From JAHDNZ01 sp036721855 (lineage in GTDB: Bacteria; Bacillota; DTU065), in contig DAIMKF010000011.1 of assembly GCA_036721855.1 (NCBI GenBank), positions 1-53,216 on the forward strand: a stretch of DNA of 53,216 nt, written 5' to 3'. The notes beneath the pieces were generated by a model that saw nothing but the letters and a program-made list of their open reading frames with translations, was not told where the DNA came from and ran no database searches. Position 1 is the first letter of the stretch; each line of letters opens with the position of its first letter. The position numbers and the translations under genes were made by a program. Shown piece by piece: positions 8,454 through 18,089 of this stretch.

Positions 8454-11108
8454 ATGCGTAAATTCTTGGGTTGGCTAATAGTGATTGTCATTATTTTAGG
8501 GTTCATGCTGTTTTGGGGTGCCGATTTTATCACTGAGCTTATTTGGTATGATAATTTAGGTTATCTTGCTACATTTTATACACTGCTAAAATTACGCATT
8601 GTACCAGGCATTGTCTCATTTTTAGTAATCTTTACCTTTTTAAGTCTTAACTGGCTTTTTGTGCAAAAGAACTGGGAAAAGGAGCGTATAAAAAGAGGAG
8701 ATGACCCGGTTAAAATATCTCGCTATTTCATCTTAATAGTTTCCTTAATTGTAGCTATTGCATTTAATAGCAACCTGTTTATCAAATGGCAGGATGTCGC
8801 CGGTTTTTTAGGACGCACTCCGTTTGGTATAACAGATCCTCTTTTTAACCATGATATCTCTTTTTATGTCTTTACTTTGCCTTTAGTTGATAGTGTTTAC
8901 CAGACTCTCTTTGGCATGATTATTATTACAGCCTTAGCAGCTATAGTATTGTATCTTGTTACCGGCAACATTCATGTTATAAATCGACGTCTGACGATGA
9001 ATAATGAAGCAAGATTCCATTTGTTGTTGCTAGTTTTACTCAGTACATTACTTGGTATTTTCGGTTGGCAACTAAGAAGCTATAAGCTTCTTAATTCACC
9101 TGGCGGTATTGTATATGGCGCAACCTACAGCGATGTTTACGGGCGCTTGCTTTTTTATAGAATAATGCAGATACTCTCGGGAATTGCGGTTTTAGTATTT
9201 ACAGTTAATCTGTTTCGAAGCGTTTACAAATCAACACTTATAATGTTAGTTATTCTTCTGGGAGTAGGACTTGTCGGTCAATTGATTCCCAGTTTTATCC
9301 AGACCTATATAGTTGAACCAAATGAGTTAACAAAAGAGAAGCCGTTTTTAGAAAACAATATTCGCTTTACCCGTTATGCTTTTAATCTTCATAATATTAA
9401 AGCAACCCAGTTTAATCCGGCTTTAAACTTTTCTATTGATGACTGGGAGGATAATGTTGCTGTTTTAGAAAATGTCCGCCTTTGGGATTGGCGTGCTTTG
9501 GAAAAAACTTTTGCTCAGTTGCAAGAGTTGCGTTATTATTACCAGATGGGTGAAATTGATATTGACCGTTATTATTTCGACGGGACAGCCAGACAGATTG
9601 CTATCGCCACCAGAGAGATTTCATCTAATCGTTTAGCAGATAGTGCTAATACCTGGGTCAACAGGCATCTGGTCTTTACCCACGGTTATGGTGTGGTTAT
9701 GAGTAGTATGCACAAGGTCACCGAACAAGGTCTACCCGAACTTATTGTCAGAGATATTCCACCCAAAGGTCTAATTGCCATTGAACGACCGGAGATCTAT
9801 TTCGGTGAAAAGACAACTGATTATGTAATTGTCAACACCAAGCAAAAAGAACTAGATTACCCAAGCGGTGAAGATAATGTCTTAACTTCTTATGCGGGTG
9901 ATGGTGGCATTGAACTAGGCAGTTTTATAAAAAAACTTCTTTATTCTTTGCGGTTTAAAACAACGAAGATTTTTTTAAGTTCCGATATCGGTAAAAACGC
10001 AAAAATTATGTATTACCGTCAGATTAAAGAAAGAGTAGCAAAGCTGGTTCCCTTTCTAAAACTTGATCCGGATCCTTATGCCGTAGTTGCCAATGGACGT
10101 ATATATTGGCTTTTGGATGCTTATACTGTGAGCGATCGCTTTCCTTATTCGCAACCACTTTCCGGGATGGGCAATTATATGCGAGGCTCTTTTAAGATTG
10201 TGGTAGATGCCTATACCGGTAAAACCGATATCTATCTCTATGACAGTAAAGATCCTTTCGGTCAGGCCTATCAAAAGGTCTTTCCGTCCTTAATTAAAAA
10301 CAAAGAGGAATTTCCGCAAGAATTAATTTCTCATCTGCGTTATCCGGAGCAGATGTTTATTGCTCAGGCACATATTTTAGAAATATATCATATGACAAAC
10401 CCGGATGTGTTTTTTAACAAAGAAGATATTTGGGAGTTTCCCGAAGAGCTCTACCATGGTCAGGCGATCTATATGGAACCATACTATGCCATGGTACATT
10501 TCCCCGGTGAAAAAGATGCTGAGTTTGTTCTTTTGTTACCCTTTACCCCTAAGAATAAACATAATATGGTTTCCTGGCTGGCAGGCCGTTCCGATACTAA
10601 ACAATATGGGGAACTGGTTTTATATCGCTTTCCCAAAGACAGGATCATTTATGGGCCTATGCAGATTGAAGCTAGGATCAATCAAGATCCCGAAATATCA
10701 AAGCTTCTTAGTCTTTGGAACCAGCAAGGCTCGTCCGTGCAAAGGGGCAATCACTTGGTTTTACCTATGAATGATAGTCTTTTATATGTTGAACCAATAT
10801 ATCTTTTAGCCGATCAAGGTCAGATTCCTGAGTTGAGATTGGTGGTTTTATCAGACGGGACTGAGCTTGCCTATGGGTCAACCTTTTTAGAGGCTTATAA
10901 TAAATTAAGAAAAGAACCAATAACAACGGAAGTTACTCCGCCTGTTGAAACTGAGACTGACAAAAAGAAGGATAACCTGGCTCAGTTCGCCTTTGAGGCC
11001 TTTTTAGAGGCTGAAGAAGCCATGAGAAGAGGACCTGATTGGCAGGCCTATGCTGAGGCACAAAAAAAACTCAAAGACCTTTTAGAAAAAATGACTAGTT
11101 CGGATTAA
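8454..11108 (+). CDS. UPF0182 family membrane protein
   Basis: An 884-residue protein of the UPF0182 family (COG1615), large membrane proteins of unknown function scattered among actinobacteria, cyanobacteria and some Firmicutes. Seven or so hydrophobic segments occupy the first 300 residues. The long hydrophilic part carries the family-like segments SYKLLNSPGGIVYGATYSDV, VNRHLVFTHGYGVVMS and PELIVRDIPPKG. Another is WLLDAYTVSDRFPYSQPL. The C-terminus is an alanine/glutamate-rich helix. ATG 8454 is preferred over TTG 8451 given AAGGGGTGG at 8441-8449. It follows hslO by 11 bases. No enzymatic role can be inferred. Confidence 0.93.
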   Translation: MRKFLGWLIVIVIILGFMLFWGADFITELIWYDNLGYLATFYTLLKLRIVPGIVSFLVIFTFLSLNWLFVQKNWEKERIKRGDDPVKISRYFILIVSLIVAIAFNSNLFIKWQDVAGFLGRTPFGITDPLFNHDISFYVFTLPLVDSVYQTLFGMIIITALAAIVLYLVTGNIHVINRRLTMNNEARFHLLLLVLLSTLLGIFGWQLRSYKLLNSPGGIVYGATYSDVYGRLLFYRIMQILSGIAVLVFTVNLFRSVYKSTLIMLVILLGVGLVGQLIPSFIQTYIVEPNELTKEKPFLENNIRFTRYAFNLHNIKATQFNPALNFSIDDWEDNVAVLENVRLWDWRALEKTFAQLQELRYYYQMGEIDIDRYYFDGTARQIAIATREISSNRLADSANTWVNRHLVFTHGYGVVMSSMHKVTEQGLPELIVRDIPPKGLIAIERPEIYFGEKTTDYVIVNTKQKELDYPSGEDNVLTSYAGDGGIELGSFIKKLLYSLRFKTTKIFLSSDIGKNAKIMYYRQIKERVAKLVPFLKLDPDPYAVVANGRIYWLLDAYTVSDRFPYSQPLSGMGNYMRGSFKIVVDAYTGKTDIYLYDSKDPFGQAYQKVFPSLIKNKEEFPQELISHLRYPEQMFIAQAHILEIYHMTNPDVFFNKEDIWEFPEELYHGQAIYMEPYYAMVHFPGEKDAEFVLLLPFTPKNKHNMVSWLAGRSDTKQYGELVLYRFPKDRIIYGPMQIEARINQDPEISKLLSLWNQQGSSVQRGNHLVLPMNDSLLYVEPIYLLADQGQIPELRLVVLSDGTELAYGSTFLEAYNKLRKEPITTEVTPPVETETDKKKDNLAQFAFEAFLEAEEAMRRGPDWQAYAEAQKKLKDLLEKMTSSD

Positions 11109-11171
11109 ATTATAGCAAAGGATATATCATTACTTCGAAACTAAATTAGGGTTTACTAATGAGGTGAAAAT

Positions 11172-12527
11172 ATGTGGTACCATTATATCGGTATTGGCGG
11201 AGTGGGTATGAGTGCCCTAGCTGCTATTATGCTTTCCAAAGGACATCGAGTAACAGGCTCTGATCTAAATGAAAATATCGAAATCAAAAAGCTAATTGAC
11301 CTAGGCGCGAAGATTACTATCGGCCATGCTCGTGAAAATGTTTTAAACCCTGATTTGGTGGTCTATTCTTCGGCTATAAAAAAAGAAAACCCTGAAAGGG
11401 TTGCCTCCAGAGAAAAAGGCATCAAAGAGATACATCGCTCTGAAAATCTGGCCGAGCTATTAAATAACGGCTATGGCCTAGCCATCGCTGGTTCTCACGG
11501 AAAAACCACTACCAGTGCCCTTGTGGCTTATATGCTGATGAGAATGAAACAGGATCCGACGGCAATAATAGGTGGTAATGTGCCACAGTTAGGTGGCAAT
11601 TACTTGGTAGGCAAAAGCAAATTGGTGGTAGCAGAAAGCGATGAAAGCGATGGCAGTTTTCTTCATTATTATCCCAAGATAGGTACTATTTCCAGTGTCG
11701 ATGCCGATCATCTGGAAAATTTCCAATTCAGCTATGAAAAGCTTTTTCAAACCTATGCCGAATTTGTAACCCATATTAAGGATCTAGCTCTAATTTGTAC
11801 AGATGACCCTAAGACTGAAGGCCTAGTTAAATATGCCTCAGCCAAGGTATTGACCTATGGATTAAAATCCGGTGATCTAAGAGCATATGATATTAAAGAA
11901 GGTGAACAAACCTACTTTAAGGCAAGATTAAAGGACCGTCAGTTAGGTAGTTTTAAGTTACAACTGCCGGGTAAGTATAATGTTGCTAATTCTCTTTGTG
12001 CTATAGGGATGGCCTTGGAGTTGAATTTAGATTTAGATACTGTTAGAAACGCTTTTACCGATTTTACTGGTACGGGCAGAAGATTTGAAAAGCGCTATAG
12101 TGAAGAAGGCCTGCTTATAATAGATGATTACGGACATCACCCGACTGAGATTAAAGCAACTATTGAGGCTGCAAGATGCCGTTACCCGCATCATGAGCTC
12201 TGGCTTGCTTTTCAGCCTCACCGTTACAACCGAACCAAACTATTGTGGCAGGATTTCGTCCAAGCTCTAGCCCAAGCAGATAAGGTAGTGGTTCTTGGGA
12301 TCTATGCTCCACCTCCCGAGGAGCCTATTGAAGGTATCAGTGGCAAAAACCTCGCTTTGGAAGTCCAAAAGCTCGGCAAAACAGCTTATTATGCACAGAC
12401 TTTAGAAGAAGCGGCCATGCTATTAAAAGAAAAGTTTGGCTTAAAAAGACAAAAAGATGTGCTTCTGCTTACCATGGGAGCGGGTACCATAACTAAGCTT
12501 CCTGATCTTTTGCATAATCTGATTTAG
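11172..12527 (+). CDS. murC: UDP-N-acetylmuramate--L-alanine ligase
   Basis: MurC adds L-alanine to UDP-MurNAc in the cytoplasm, the first amino acid of the peptidoglycan stem. The 451-residue product shows the Mur ligase layout: an N-terminal Rossmann domain (YIGIGGVGMSALA), ATP loop GSHGKTTTSALV (about residue 108), catalytic ESDESDGSFLHY, and the C-terminal domain with DDYGHHPTEI and FQPHRYNRTK. A GAGGTGA ribosome site precedes the ATG. It is separated from the rest of any mur/dcw cluster. Its last 35 bases overlap the end of a minus-strand gene. Confidence 0.97.
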   Translation: MWYHYIGIGGVGMSALAAIMLSKGHRVTGSDLNENIEIKKLIDLGAKITIGHARENVLNPDLVVYSSAIKKENPERVASREKGIKEIHRSENLAELLNNGYGLAIAGSHGKTTTSALVAYMLMRMKQDPTAIIGGNVPQLGGNYLVGKSKLVVAESDESDGSFLHYYPKIGTISSVDADHLENFQFSYEKLFQTYAEFVTHIKDLALICTDDPKTEGLVKYASAKVLTYGLKSGDLRAYDIKEGEQTYFKARLKDRQLGSFKLQLPGKYNVANSLCAIGMALELNLDLDTVRNAFTDFTGTGRRFEKRYSEEGLLIIDDYGHHPTEIKATIEAARCRYPHHELWLAFQPHRYNRTKLLWQDFVQALAQADKVVVLGIYAPPPEEPIEGISGKNLALEVQKLGKTAYYAQTLEEAAMLLKEKFGLKRQKDVLLLTMGAGTITKLPDLLHNLI

Positions 12528-12777
12528 AGCTACCAATATTTAGGTCTTTTTGGGCAAAGCTGAGAAAGCGATTTATGGATGAGATAAGACGGCGTCTATA
12601 AGAAAGTGTGTTCCCTGAGTGGGCGACAAATTCTTCAACTGATTTCAAAGGAGCATTGGCAATTAGATATCTAACAAACCTACTTGCATCTGCCACATAT
12701 GTCTCTTCACACTTCAGTCCTTCACTTAACAAATATTCCATATAACTAGTGAGAAAATAAGTTTTACCGGCTTTCAA
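12493..12777 (-). CDS. Stand-alone core-binding (SAM-like) domain protein, recombinase-related
   Basis: The only supported minus-strand gene in the window. The 94-residue product resembles the N-terminal core-binding domain of XerC/D-type tyrosine recombinases: YMEYLLSEGLKCEETYVADASRF is followed by a SYRRRLISSINRFLSFAQ helix like the RRLSALRSFYRFL helix of that family. No catalytic domain (the R...HxxR...Y set) follows; the gene stops inside the murC 3' end. On its own strand AAGAGGTGAT (12792-12783) precedes the TTG at 12777; the longer GTG at 12786 lies within that ribosome site. It is convergent with murC and divergent from rlmN, so its promoter would lie in rlmN. It could be a degraded integrase, an accessory DNA-binding protein, or an unknown conserved small protein. 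Confidence 0.6.
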   Translation of the reverse strand: MKAGKTYFLTSYMEYLLSEGLKCEETYVADASRFVRYLIANAPLKSVEEFVAHSGNTLSYRRRLISSINRFLSFAQKDLNIGSSKSDYAKDQEA

Positions 12778-12806
12778 ACAGATCACCTCTTAGGGGATGA
12801 GATAAT

Positions 12807-13817
12807 TTGGATTTTTTTAGTCTTACCAAAACTGAACTGGAAGAGCATCTAGAAAAATTACTATTACCTAAATTTCGTGCTAAACAGTTGCTAGACTGGG
12901 TATATAAAAAAGGTGTCACTGATTTAAATAGTATGACTAATTTACCACTGGAATTAAGAGAGAGTGTAGCTTTAGGTGTTAGTATTGTACCCCTCAAAGA
13001 AAAACTCATACAACAGTCAAAAGATAAAACCATGAAAGCACTTTTGCCCTTACAAGATGGTGAATTTATTGAAAGTGTTTATATTCCCGAAGATGATCGG
13101 GCTACAGTCTGTTTTTCTACCCAGGTAGGCTGTGCCATGGGGTGTAGCTTTTGCGCTACGGGACAAAGTGGGTTTGTCAGAAACCTTGAGGCAGGCGAGA
13201 TCGTCGGGCAACTTTACTTTTGGCAGCATGTTAAAGGTTTTCCTGTTACTAATGCTGTGGCTATGGGTCAGGGAGAACCTCTTTTAAACTGGGATAATTT
13301 TCAAAAAGCCATAACCATCTTAACCGATCCTGATGGCTACGGCTTAGGAGCAAGACATCTGACGGTTTCAACTTGTGGTATTGCCCCCCAAATAAGGGAA
13401 TTGGCCCAAAAACCCTGGCAAATCAATCTCTCTGTTTCTCTGCATGCTCCTATAGACAAATTGCGTTCCCAAATAATGCCCATAAATAGAAGATATCCCC
13501 TAAAGGAGTTAATGGAGGCTATTGTGGAATATATAAGAGCAACCAATAGGAGAGTTACCTTTGAGTATACTGTAATTCCCGGCTTTAACGATGGAGAGGA
13601 AAATGCCAACCTTCTTATTGGTCTTTTAGATAAAATGCTTTGCCATGTAAATGTTATTCCTCTAAATCCTTCAACTGGGAAAGGTGAAAGTCTCAGTGCG
13701 GCAGAAAAATTTGTTAAGTTATTGAATAAAAAACTAAATGTAACAATGAGACGTTCAAGAGGTGCTGACATAGATGCTGCTTGCGGTCAACTCAAGCAAA
13801 AACAAGTGTATGACTAG
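12807..13817 (+). CDS. rlmN: 23S rRNA (adenine-C2) methyltransferase RlmN
   Basis: A radical SAM enzyme that methylates A2503 of 23S rRNA and A37 of some tRNAs. The 336-residue protein has an N-terminal helical domain, the radical-SAM CxxxCxxC in GCAMGCSFCATGQ (about residue 113), and GQGEPLLNWDN. The catalytic second cysteine lies in the C-terminal GADIDAACGQL. TTG 12807 is the only start placed after a ribosome site (AGGGGATGA, 12792-12800). Its stop overlaps a possible start of the phosphatase gene. The order rlmN-phosphatase-kinase-rsgA-rpe is standard in Firmicutes. Confidence 0.96.
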   Translation: MDFFSLTKTELEEHLEKLLLPKFRAKQLLDWVYKKGVTDLNSMTNLPLELRESVALGVSIVPLKEKLIQQSKDKTMKALLPLQDGEFIESVYIPEDDRATVCFSTQVGCAMGCSFCATGQSGFVRNLEAGEIVGQLYFWQHVKGFPVTNAVAMGQGEPLLNWDNFQKAITILTDPDGYGLGARHLTVSTCGIAPQIRELAQKPWQINLSVSLHAPIDKLRSQIMPINRRYPLKELMEAIVEYIRATNRRVTFEYTVIPGFNDGEENANLLIGLLDKMLCHVNVIPLNPSTGKGESLSAAEKFVKLLNKKLNVTMRRSRGADIDAACGQLKQKQVYD

Positions 13818-14526
13818 AAGGTTGGTGGCTAAGGTGCAATGTGTAGCAAAGAGTGAAAAAGGGTTGGTGCGCAATCTAAATGAAGACAGATTTATGGCCA
13901 CAGAAAATCTTCTCGCTGTCGCTGATGGCATGGGTGGTCATCTAGCCGGTGAAGTTGCAGCCCAAATTGCAATTGATAAACTAGCAAATATCACTATAGT
14001 TGATCCTGTATTAGACTGTTTAAGGAATGTTTTTCAGGATGCTAATCGTACTATTTTTGAGGCAGGTAAGAATAATAAAGAACAGGAAGGTATGGGTACA
14101 ACTTTAACAACTGTTTATCTCCAAAGCTTAAAAGCTTATATTGCCCATGTGGGAGATAGTAGAGCCTATCATATTCGCGGTGATACTATCAGACAGTTGA
14201 CAGAAGATCATTCCTATGTCAATCAGCTGGTAGCGTTGGGCACACTTTCGAAAGAAGAAGCAGAAAAGCATCCTCAACGCAATATTCTTTTAAGAGTGTT
14301 AGGAATTGATGATGATATCGAAGTGGATTTATATGAGATAGATCTTACATTTGGTGATAGGATTCTTCTAGCTAGTGATGGTTTGTTTACTGATGTAAGT
14401 AATAAGACTATTGCTGAGATCTTAACCAAAGGTCTGTCTTTAGAGAATACAGCAAATGAATTGATTGATGTTGCTTTAGCTGCTGGAGGTAAAGACAATG
14501 TTACAGTAGTTATTGGTGAAGTTTAG
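13810..14526 (+). CDS. prpC: PP2C-type Ser/Thr phosphatase (PrpC/Stp)
   Basis: A soluble metal-dependent protein phosphatase, partner of the PASTA kinase encoded next. PP2C motifs in order are GLVRNLNEDRF, VADGMGGHLAGE, GMGTTLTTVYL, HVGDSRAYHI, LASDGLFTDVSN and the C-terminal GKDNVTVVIGEV, giving the metal-binding aspartates. The start is unresolved. ATG 13810 overlaps the rlmN stop without an obvious ribosome site. GTG 13834, 12 bases after AGAAGG, gives the more usual short N-terminus. The kinase starts about 18 bases downstream. The pair controls cell-wall and growth regulators in Firmicutes. Confidence 0.94.
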   Translation: MTRRLVAKVQCVAKSEKGLVRNLNEDRFMATENLLAVADGMGGHLAGEVAAQIAIDKLANITIVDPVLDCLRNVFQDANRTIFEAGKNNKEQEGMGTTLTTVYLQSLKAYIAHVGDSRAYHIRGDTIRQLTEDHSYVNQLVALGTLSKEEAEKHPQRNILLRVLGIDDDIEVDLYEIDLTFGDRILLASDGLFTDVSNKTIAEILTKGLSLENTANELIDVALAAGGKDNVTVVIGEV

Positions 14527-14543
14527 AAGGAGTGAGCCTCTTG

Positions 14544-16544
14544 ATGGGAGAGATCCTAGGAAATCGCTATGAAATTAAAAAGCTGATTGGCGAAGGTGGT
14601 ATGGCCTTAGTTTATCTCGCTCAGGATAATCTTCTCGATCGACCAGTAGCCATAAAAGTACTTCGTCCGGAATACTCTTCGGATCAGGAGTTTGTAGAGA
14701 GGTTTCAAAGGGAAGCTAAATCTGCTGCCAAGCTTTGCCATCCTAATGTTGTTAACATATATGATGTCGGACAGACAAACAGCACTTATTATATTGTTAT
14801 GGAATATATTGAAGGAACAAGTTTAAAGGATTTAATAAAAAAGGAAGGCATGCTTTCTGTTGAACTTACTCTAAAAATTGCCATCCAGATTAGTTCAGCT
14901 TTGAACCATGCCCACAACAATCTAATTGTGCATCGGGATATTAAACCCCACAATATTATGATTACAAAAGATTACCGGGTTAAAGTCATGGACTTTGGTA
15001 TTGCACGGGCAATTAGTTCTGCTACTATAACCAGAACAGGTGTGGTGCTTGGTTCAGTACACTATTTTTCTCCTGAACAGGCTACCGGCAAGGAAGTAAC
15101 TAAGGCATCTGATCTTTATTCTTTGGGTATAGTCATTTATGAGATGCTTACTGGCAAAGTTCCTTTTGAAGGAGATACACCTGTAGGTATTGCTTACCAG
15201 CATGTTCAAGCGGAAATACCGCCACTTAGAGAAAAAAGACCTGATCTACCAACATTGGTAATCGATATTGTTAACCAAGCTTTGGCCAAAAAACCGGAAG
15301 AACGCTTCCATAATGCCTATGAGATGGAGCTAAGATTAAATCAGGTATTAGAACAACTTCACGAGCTCGATTTTGATAGGACCGCTTTAACCAAAATCAA
15401 CCTAAAAGAGTCCAAACCCGCAGTTCATTCTGTGCCAGAAAATGATCTTGATTCAACTACGATTTTTAACCATACTATGCCTTACCTAGCTAATGAAAGG
15501 GATATTACTAAGATGAGTAAAAATGCGAGTAAGAAAAATAACCCCAAAAAGCCTTTCACTCTTACTGCTTTTCTTATACTTCTTGCCGTGTTGTTGCCAA
15601 GTTATCTGTTCTTTAAGATTTCTGCTTTTCTCAATGTTCCTGAAGTTAAAGTGCCAAATATCATTAACTTAAGTCAAGACAAAGCAGAAGAAACGTTAAA
15701 AGCAAAGCAATTAATTTTAGAAGTGGAAGCTGAATCCTTTGATAGCTTAGTTCCGAAAGGATATATTATCTCTCAGGTTCCGGAGAAAGACCGCCTGGTT
15801 AAGATTAATCGCCGGATTAAGGTAATTCTATCCAAAGGCCCCGAGCTATTATCTGTACCTGATCTTACCGAGATGGATATAAGAGAAGCACAAGTCAAAT
15901 TACAAGCGATGGCGTTAGATGTCGGTGAGAGAGAATATATTGAAACCGACGCTTATACTCCTGGCAAAATAATTGGACAATTCCCTCTGCCTAATGATGA
16001 AGTAGAAAGAGGAACTAAAATAAATCTGCAAATAAGCAAAGCACCATTAACGCAAACTTTCAAAATGCCCAGTCTGATTGACACTACTCTTTACGAAGCG
16101 AAATTAATTTTGAGTCGCAACAACCTTGAACTAGGTGAGATCTTCACCGAATACAATAGTTATCTGCCTGAGAGTTATGTGCTAGATCACAATCCGCCAC
16201 CTGAAGCAGAAGTTATTGAAGGTAGTATAGTGGATTTAACCATAAGTGCAAAAAAGATACTTCCTAGTGACTTGGATTTGGGTGCAGAAACAGTAGTACC
16301 TGAATTAAGAGGCCGAAAAGAGAGGGAAGTTAGTATTCTGGTTACAAGACCAGGATTAGTAAAAATAGTAGTTATAGATGAAAAGGGTTCCCATGATGTT
16401 TATCGTACAGAACATCGTGAAAATGATTATATTCAAAAAATTGTGGGAGGAACTGGTGTTGATGGTAAACCCGATGTCTTTATCCAGGTTTGGCTAAATA
16501 ATGAAATGCTTAGAGAGACTGTCCTTACAGAGGTAACTTTGTAA
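14544..16544 (+). CDS. prkC: PASTA-domain serine/threonine kinase PrkC
   Basis: A membrane kinase that senses muropeptides/lipid II through external PASTA repeats. The 666-residue protein has the kinase domain at residues 5-270: GEGGMALVY glycine loop, VAIKVLR lysine, HRDIKPHNIM catalytic loop (about 130), and DFGIARA, then SVHYFSPEQA. A juxtamembrane stretch and one transmembrane helix (about 337-358) follow. Three PASTA repeats start near VKVPNIINLSQDKAEETL, LSVPDLTEMDIREAQVKL and FKMPSLIDTTLYEAKLIL. A C-terminal beta-rich tail (about 580-666) follows them. AAGGAG at 14527-14532 serves TTG 14541 or ATG 14544. It is followed one base later by rsgA. Confidence 0.96.
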   Translation: MGEILGNRYEIKKLIGEGGMALVYLAQDNLLDRPVAIKVLRPEYSSDQEFVERFQREAKSAAKLCHPNVVNIYDVGQTNSTYYIVMEYIEGTSLKDLIKKEGMLSVELTLKIAIQISSALNHAHNNLIVHRDIKPHNIMITKDYRVKVMDFGIARAISSATITRTGVVLGSVHYFSPEQATGKEVTKASDLYSLGIVIYEMLTGKVPFEGDTPVGIAYQHVQAEIPPLREKRPDLPTLVIDIVNQALAKKPEERFHNAYEMELRLNQVLEQLHELDFDRTALTKINLKESKPAVHSVPENDLDSTTIFNHTMPYLANERDITKMSKNASKKNNPKKPFTLTAFLILLAVLLPSYLFFKISAFLNVPEVKVPNIINLSQDKAEETLKAKQLILEVEAESFDSLVPKGYIISQVPEKDRLVKINRRIKVILSKGPELLSVPDLTEMDIREAQVKLQAMALDVGEREYIETDAYTPGKIIGQFPLPNDEVERGTKINLQISKAPLTQTFKMPSLIDTTLYEAKLILSRNNLELGEIFTEYNSYLPESYVLDHNPPPEAEVIEGSIVDLTISAKKILPSDLDLGAETVVPELRGRKEREVSILVTRPGLVKIVVIDEKGSHDVYRTEHRENDYIQKIVGGTGVDGKPDVFIQVWLNNEMLRETVLTEVTL

Positions 16545-16545
16545 A

Positions 16546-17373
16546 ATGAACGGAGTTGTGGTAAGGGTTTTAGCCGGAGTTTATACTGTTTACACTGAAA
16601 AAGGTTATCTTACCTCTGTCTTAAAAGGAAGCTTAAAGCTAGATGAATATCCTGTTGTCGGAGATTGGGTTAAACTGGAAGAAACTAATAATTTGGCAGT
16701 AATAAAAGAAATAATGCCACGATGTAATATTTTAAACAGGCCACGCATTGCCAATATAGATCAGTTGTTTATTTTTAACGCAGCAGCTTTACCGGCCCCG
16801 CAAAACTATTTAATTGATCGTTTAACAGTCTTAGGTGAGTTTTGGCAGCTTAAAACTATCATCGGTTTTAACAAAATAGATCTAAACCGGAGTCATCTAG
16901 CTGATATCTATCGTTTACTTGGTTATAAAGTTTATGAATTTAGTCTTCTAAAAGAGCAGGAATTTACGGAGTTAAAAAGCATTTTAAAAGATCAAACAAC
17001 GGTTCTTGCCGGTCCTTCGGGGGTTGGTAAAACAACATTTGTAAACAAACTTCTAGAACAAGATCGCCAGACAGGTAAAGTAAGTGAAAAAACTAGACGC
17101 GGGAAGCATACAACCAGAGAAGTTGAGTTATTAAAGTTGCCTTTTGGAGGTTATTTAGCCGATACGCCTGGTTTTTCCCGCCTAGATGTTTATATTACAG
17201 ATCCACTTTTTTTAAGCAACTGTTTTGTAGAAATGCGGGGGGTTACATGTCGTTTCCAAAATTGTTTGCATTTAAAAGAACCAGGCTGCCAGGTGAGGGG
17301 TAAAGTAGATCCTTTGCGGTATCAAAGTTATGTGGATCTTTTAGCCGAAATAAAGGAGAGAAAGCCATGGTAG
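16546..17373 (+). CDS. rsgA: Small ribosomal subunit biogenesis GTPase RsgA
   Basis: A circularly permuted GTPase that checks late maturation of the 30S subunit. The 275-residue product has an N-terminal OB fold and G4 GFNKIDL (about residue 106) ahead of G1 GPSGVGKTTFVN (about 160). The switch segment TRRGKHTTRE, G3 DTPGFSRLD and a C-terminal zinc module C-x4-C-x-H-x5-C (CRFQNCLHLKEPGC) follow. The stop overlaps the rpe start by seven bases. Full length, standard position after prkC. Confidence 0.97.
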   Translation: MNGVVVRVLAGVYTVYTEKGYLTSVLKGSLKLDEYPVVGDWVKLEETNNLAVIKEIMPRCNILNRPRIANIDQLFIFNAAALPAPQNYLIDRLTVLGEFWQLKTIIGFNKIDLNRSHLADIYRLLGYKVYEFSLLKEQEFTELKSILKDQTTVLAGPSGVGKTTFVNKLLEQDRQTGKVSEKTRRGKHTTREVELLKLPFGGYLADTPGFSRLDVYITDPLFLSNCFVEMRGVTCRFQNCLHLKEPGCQVRGKVDPLRYQSYVDLLAEIKERKPW

Positions 17374-18077
17374 CAAGACTTGCAAACCAATTAAGTAAAC
17401 AGGGTCAGGTAGGTTTTGAAAGACCGTTAATTGCACCATCTTTGTTGGCAGCTGATTTTGCGGATTTAAAAAATGAGCTGGTCAGAGTCAGCAGTGCCGA
17501 TCTATTACACTTAGATATCATGGACGGTGAATTTGTCCCGGATATTTCCTTTGGCACTCCGGTTATAAAAGCTATAGGAGAGAATACTAAGCTCCCCATA
17601 GACATGCATTTAATGATTAACAACCCACAAATGTATCTTGCTACAGCTTATAAACTGAAACCTCAGGCCATTACGGTACATTTTGAGACCGGAGGACATC
17701 TGCATCGGATTTTAATGAATATAAAAGAGACAGGTGCTTTAGCTGGTCTTGCTCTAAATCCGGGTACTTCCTTGGAAAGTGTAATGGCTTTGCTTTCCTA
17801 TGTTGATCTCGTCCTTGTAATGAGTGTAGATCCGGGCTATGGCGGTCAAAATTTTATACCAGAGGTTTTACCAAAAATTAGAATGTTAGACAGATATAGG
17901 GTTTCACAGGCTAAGAGGTTTTTTATCTCGGTTGATGGCGGTATAAACGAAAAAAATGCCGGTGTAATTGTACAAGCAGGAGCAGACATCTTAGTCGCCG
18001 GTTCGGCGGTTTTTGGCCAAACAGATGCACTTTTGGCCATCAGTAATTTAAAAGAAGCGGGCAAATCGCGTTTATAA
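17367..18077 (+). CDS. rpe: Ribulose-phosphate 3-epimerase
   Basis: Interconverts ribulose-5-phosphate and xylulose-5-phosphate in the pentose phosphate pathway. The 236-residue TIM barrel shows IAPSLLAADFADLKNEL, LHLDIMDGEFVPDISFG (metal and catalytic residues), PIDMHLMI, MSVDPGYGGQNF and SVDGGI. There is an N-terminal extension of about 20 residues (MVARLANQLSKQGQVGFERP) before the usual start of the family, with no alternative in-frame start codon inside it. The extension could be real or reflect coupling to rsgA. Confidence 0.96.
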   Translation: MVARLANQLSKQGQVGFERPLIAPSLLAADFADLKNELVRVSSADLLHLDIMDGEFVPDISFGTPVIKAIGENTKLPIDMHLMINNPQMYLATAYKLKPQAITVHFETGGHLHRILMNIKETGALAGLALNPGTSLESVMALLSYVDLVLVMSVDPGYGGQNFIPEVLPKIRMLDRYRVSQAKRFFISVDGGINEKNAGVIVQAGADILVAGSAVFGQTDALLAISNLKEAGKSRL

Positions 18078-18089
18078 GGGGGCTTATAT

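Noticed and set aside
10405..10770. 121-residue ORF on the + strand within the UPF0182 gene
   Set aside because: Different frame of a well-conserved gene, no ribosome site, and composition typical of a shadow ORF.
13337..13771. 144-residue minus-strand ORF opposite rlmN
   Set aside because: Antisense shadow of the conserved radical-SAM gene; no recognisable domain.
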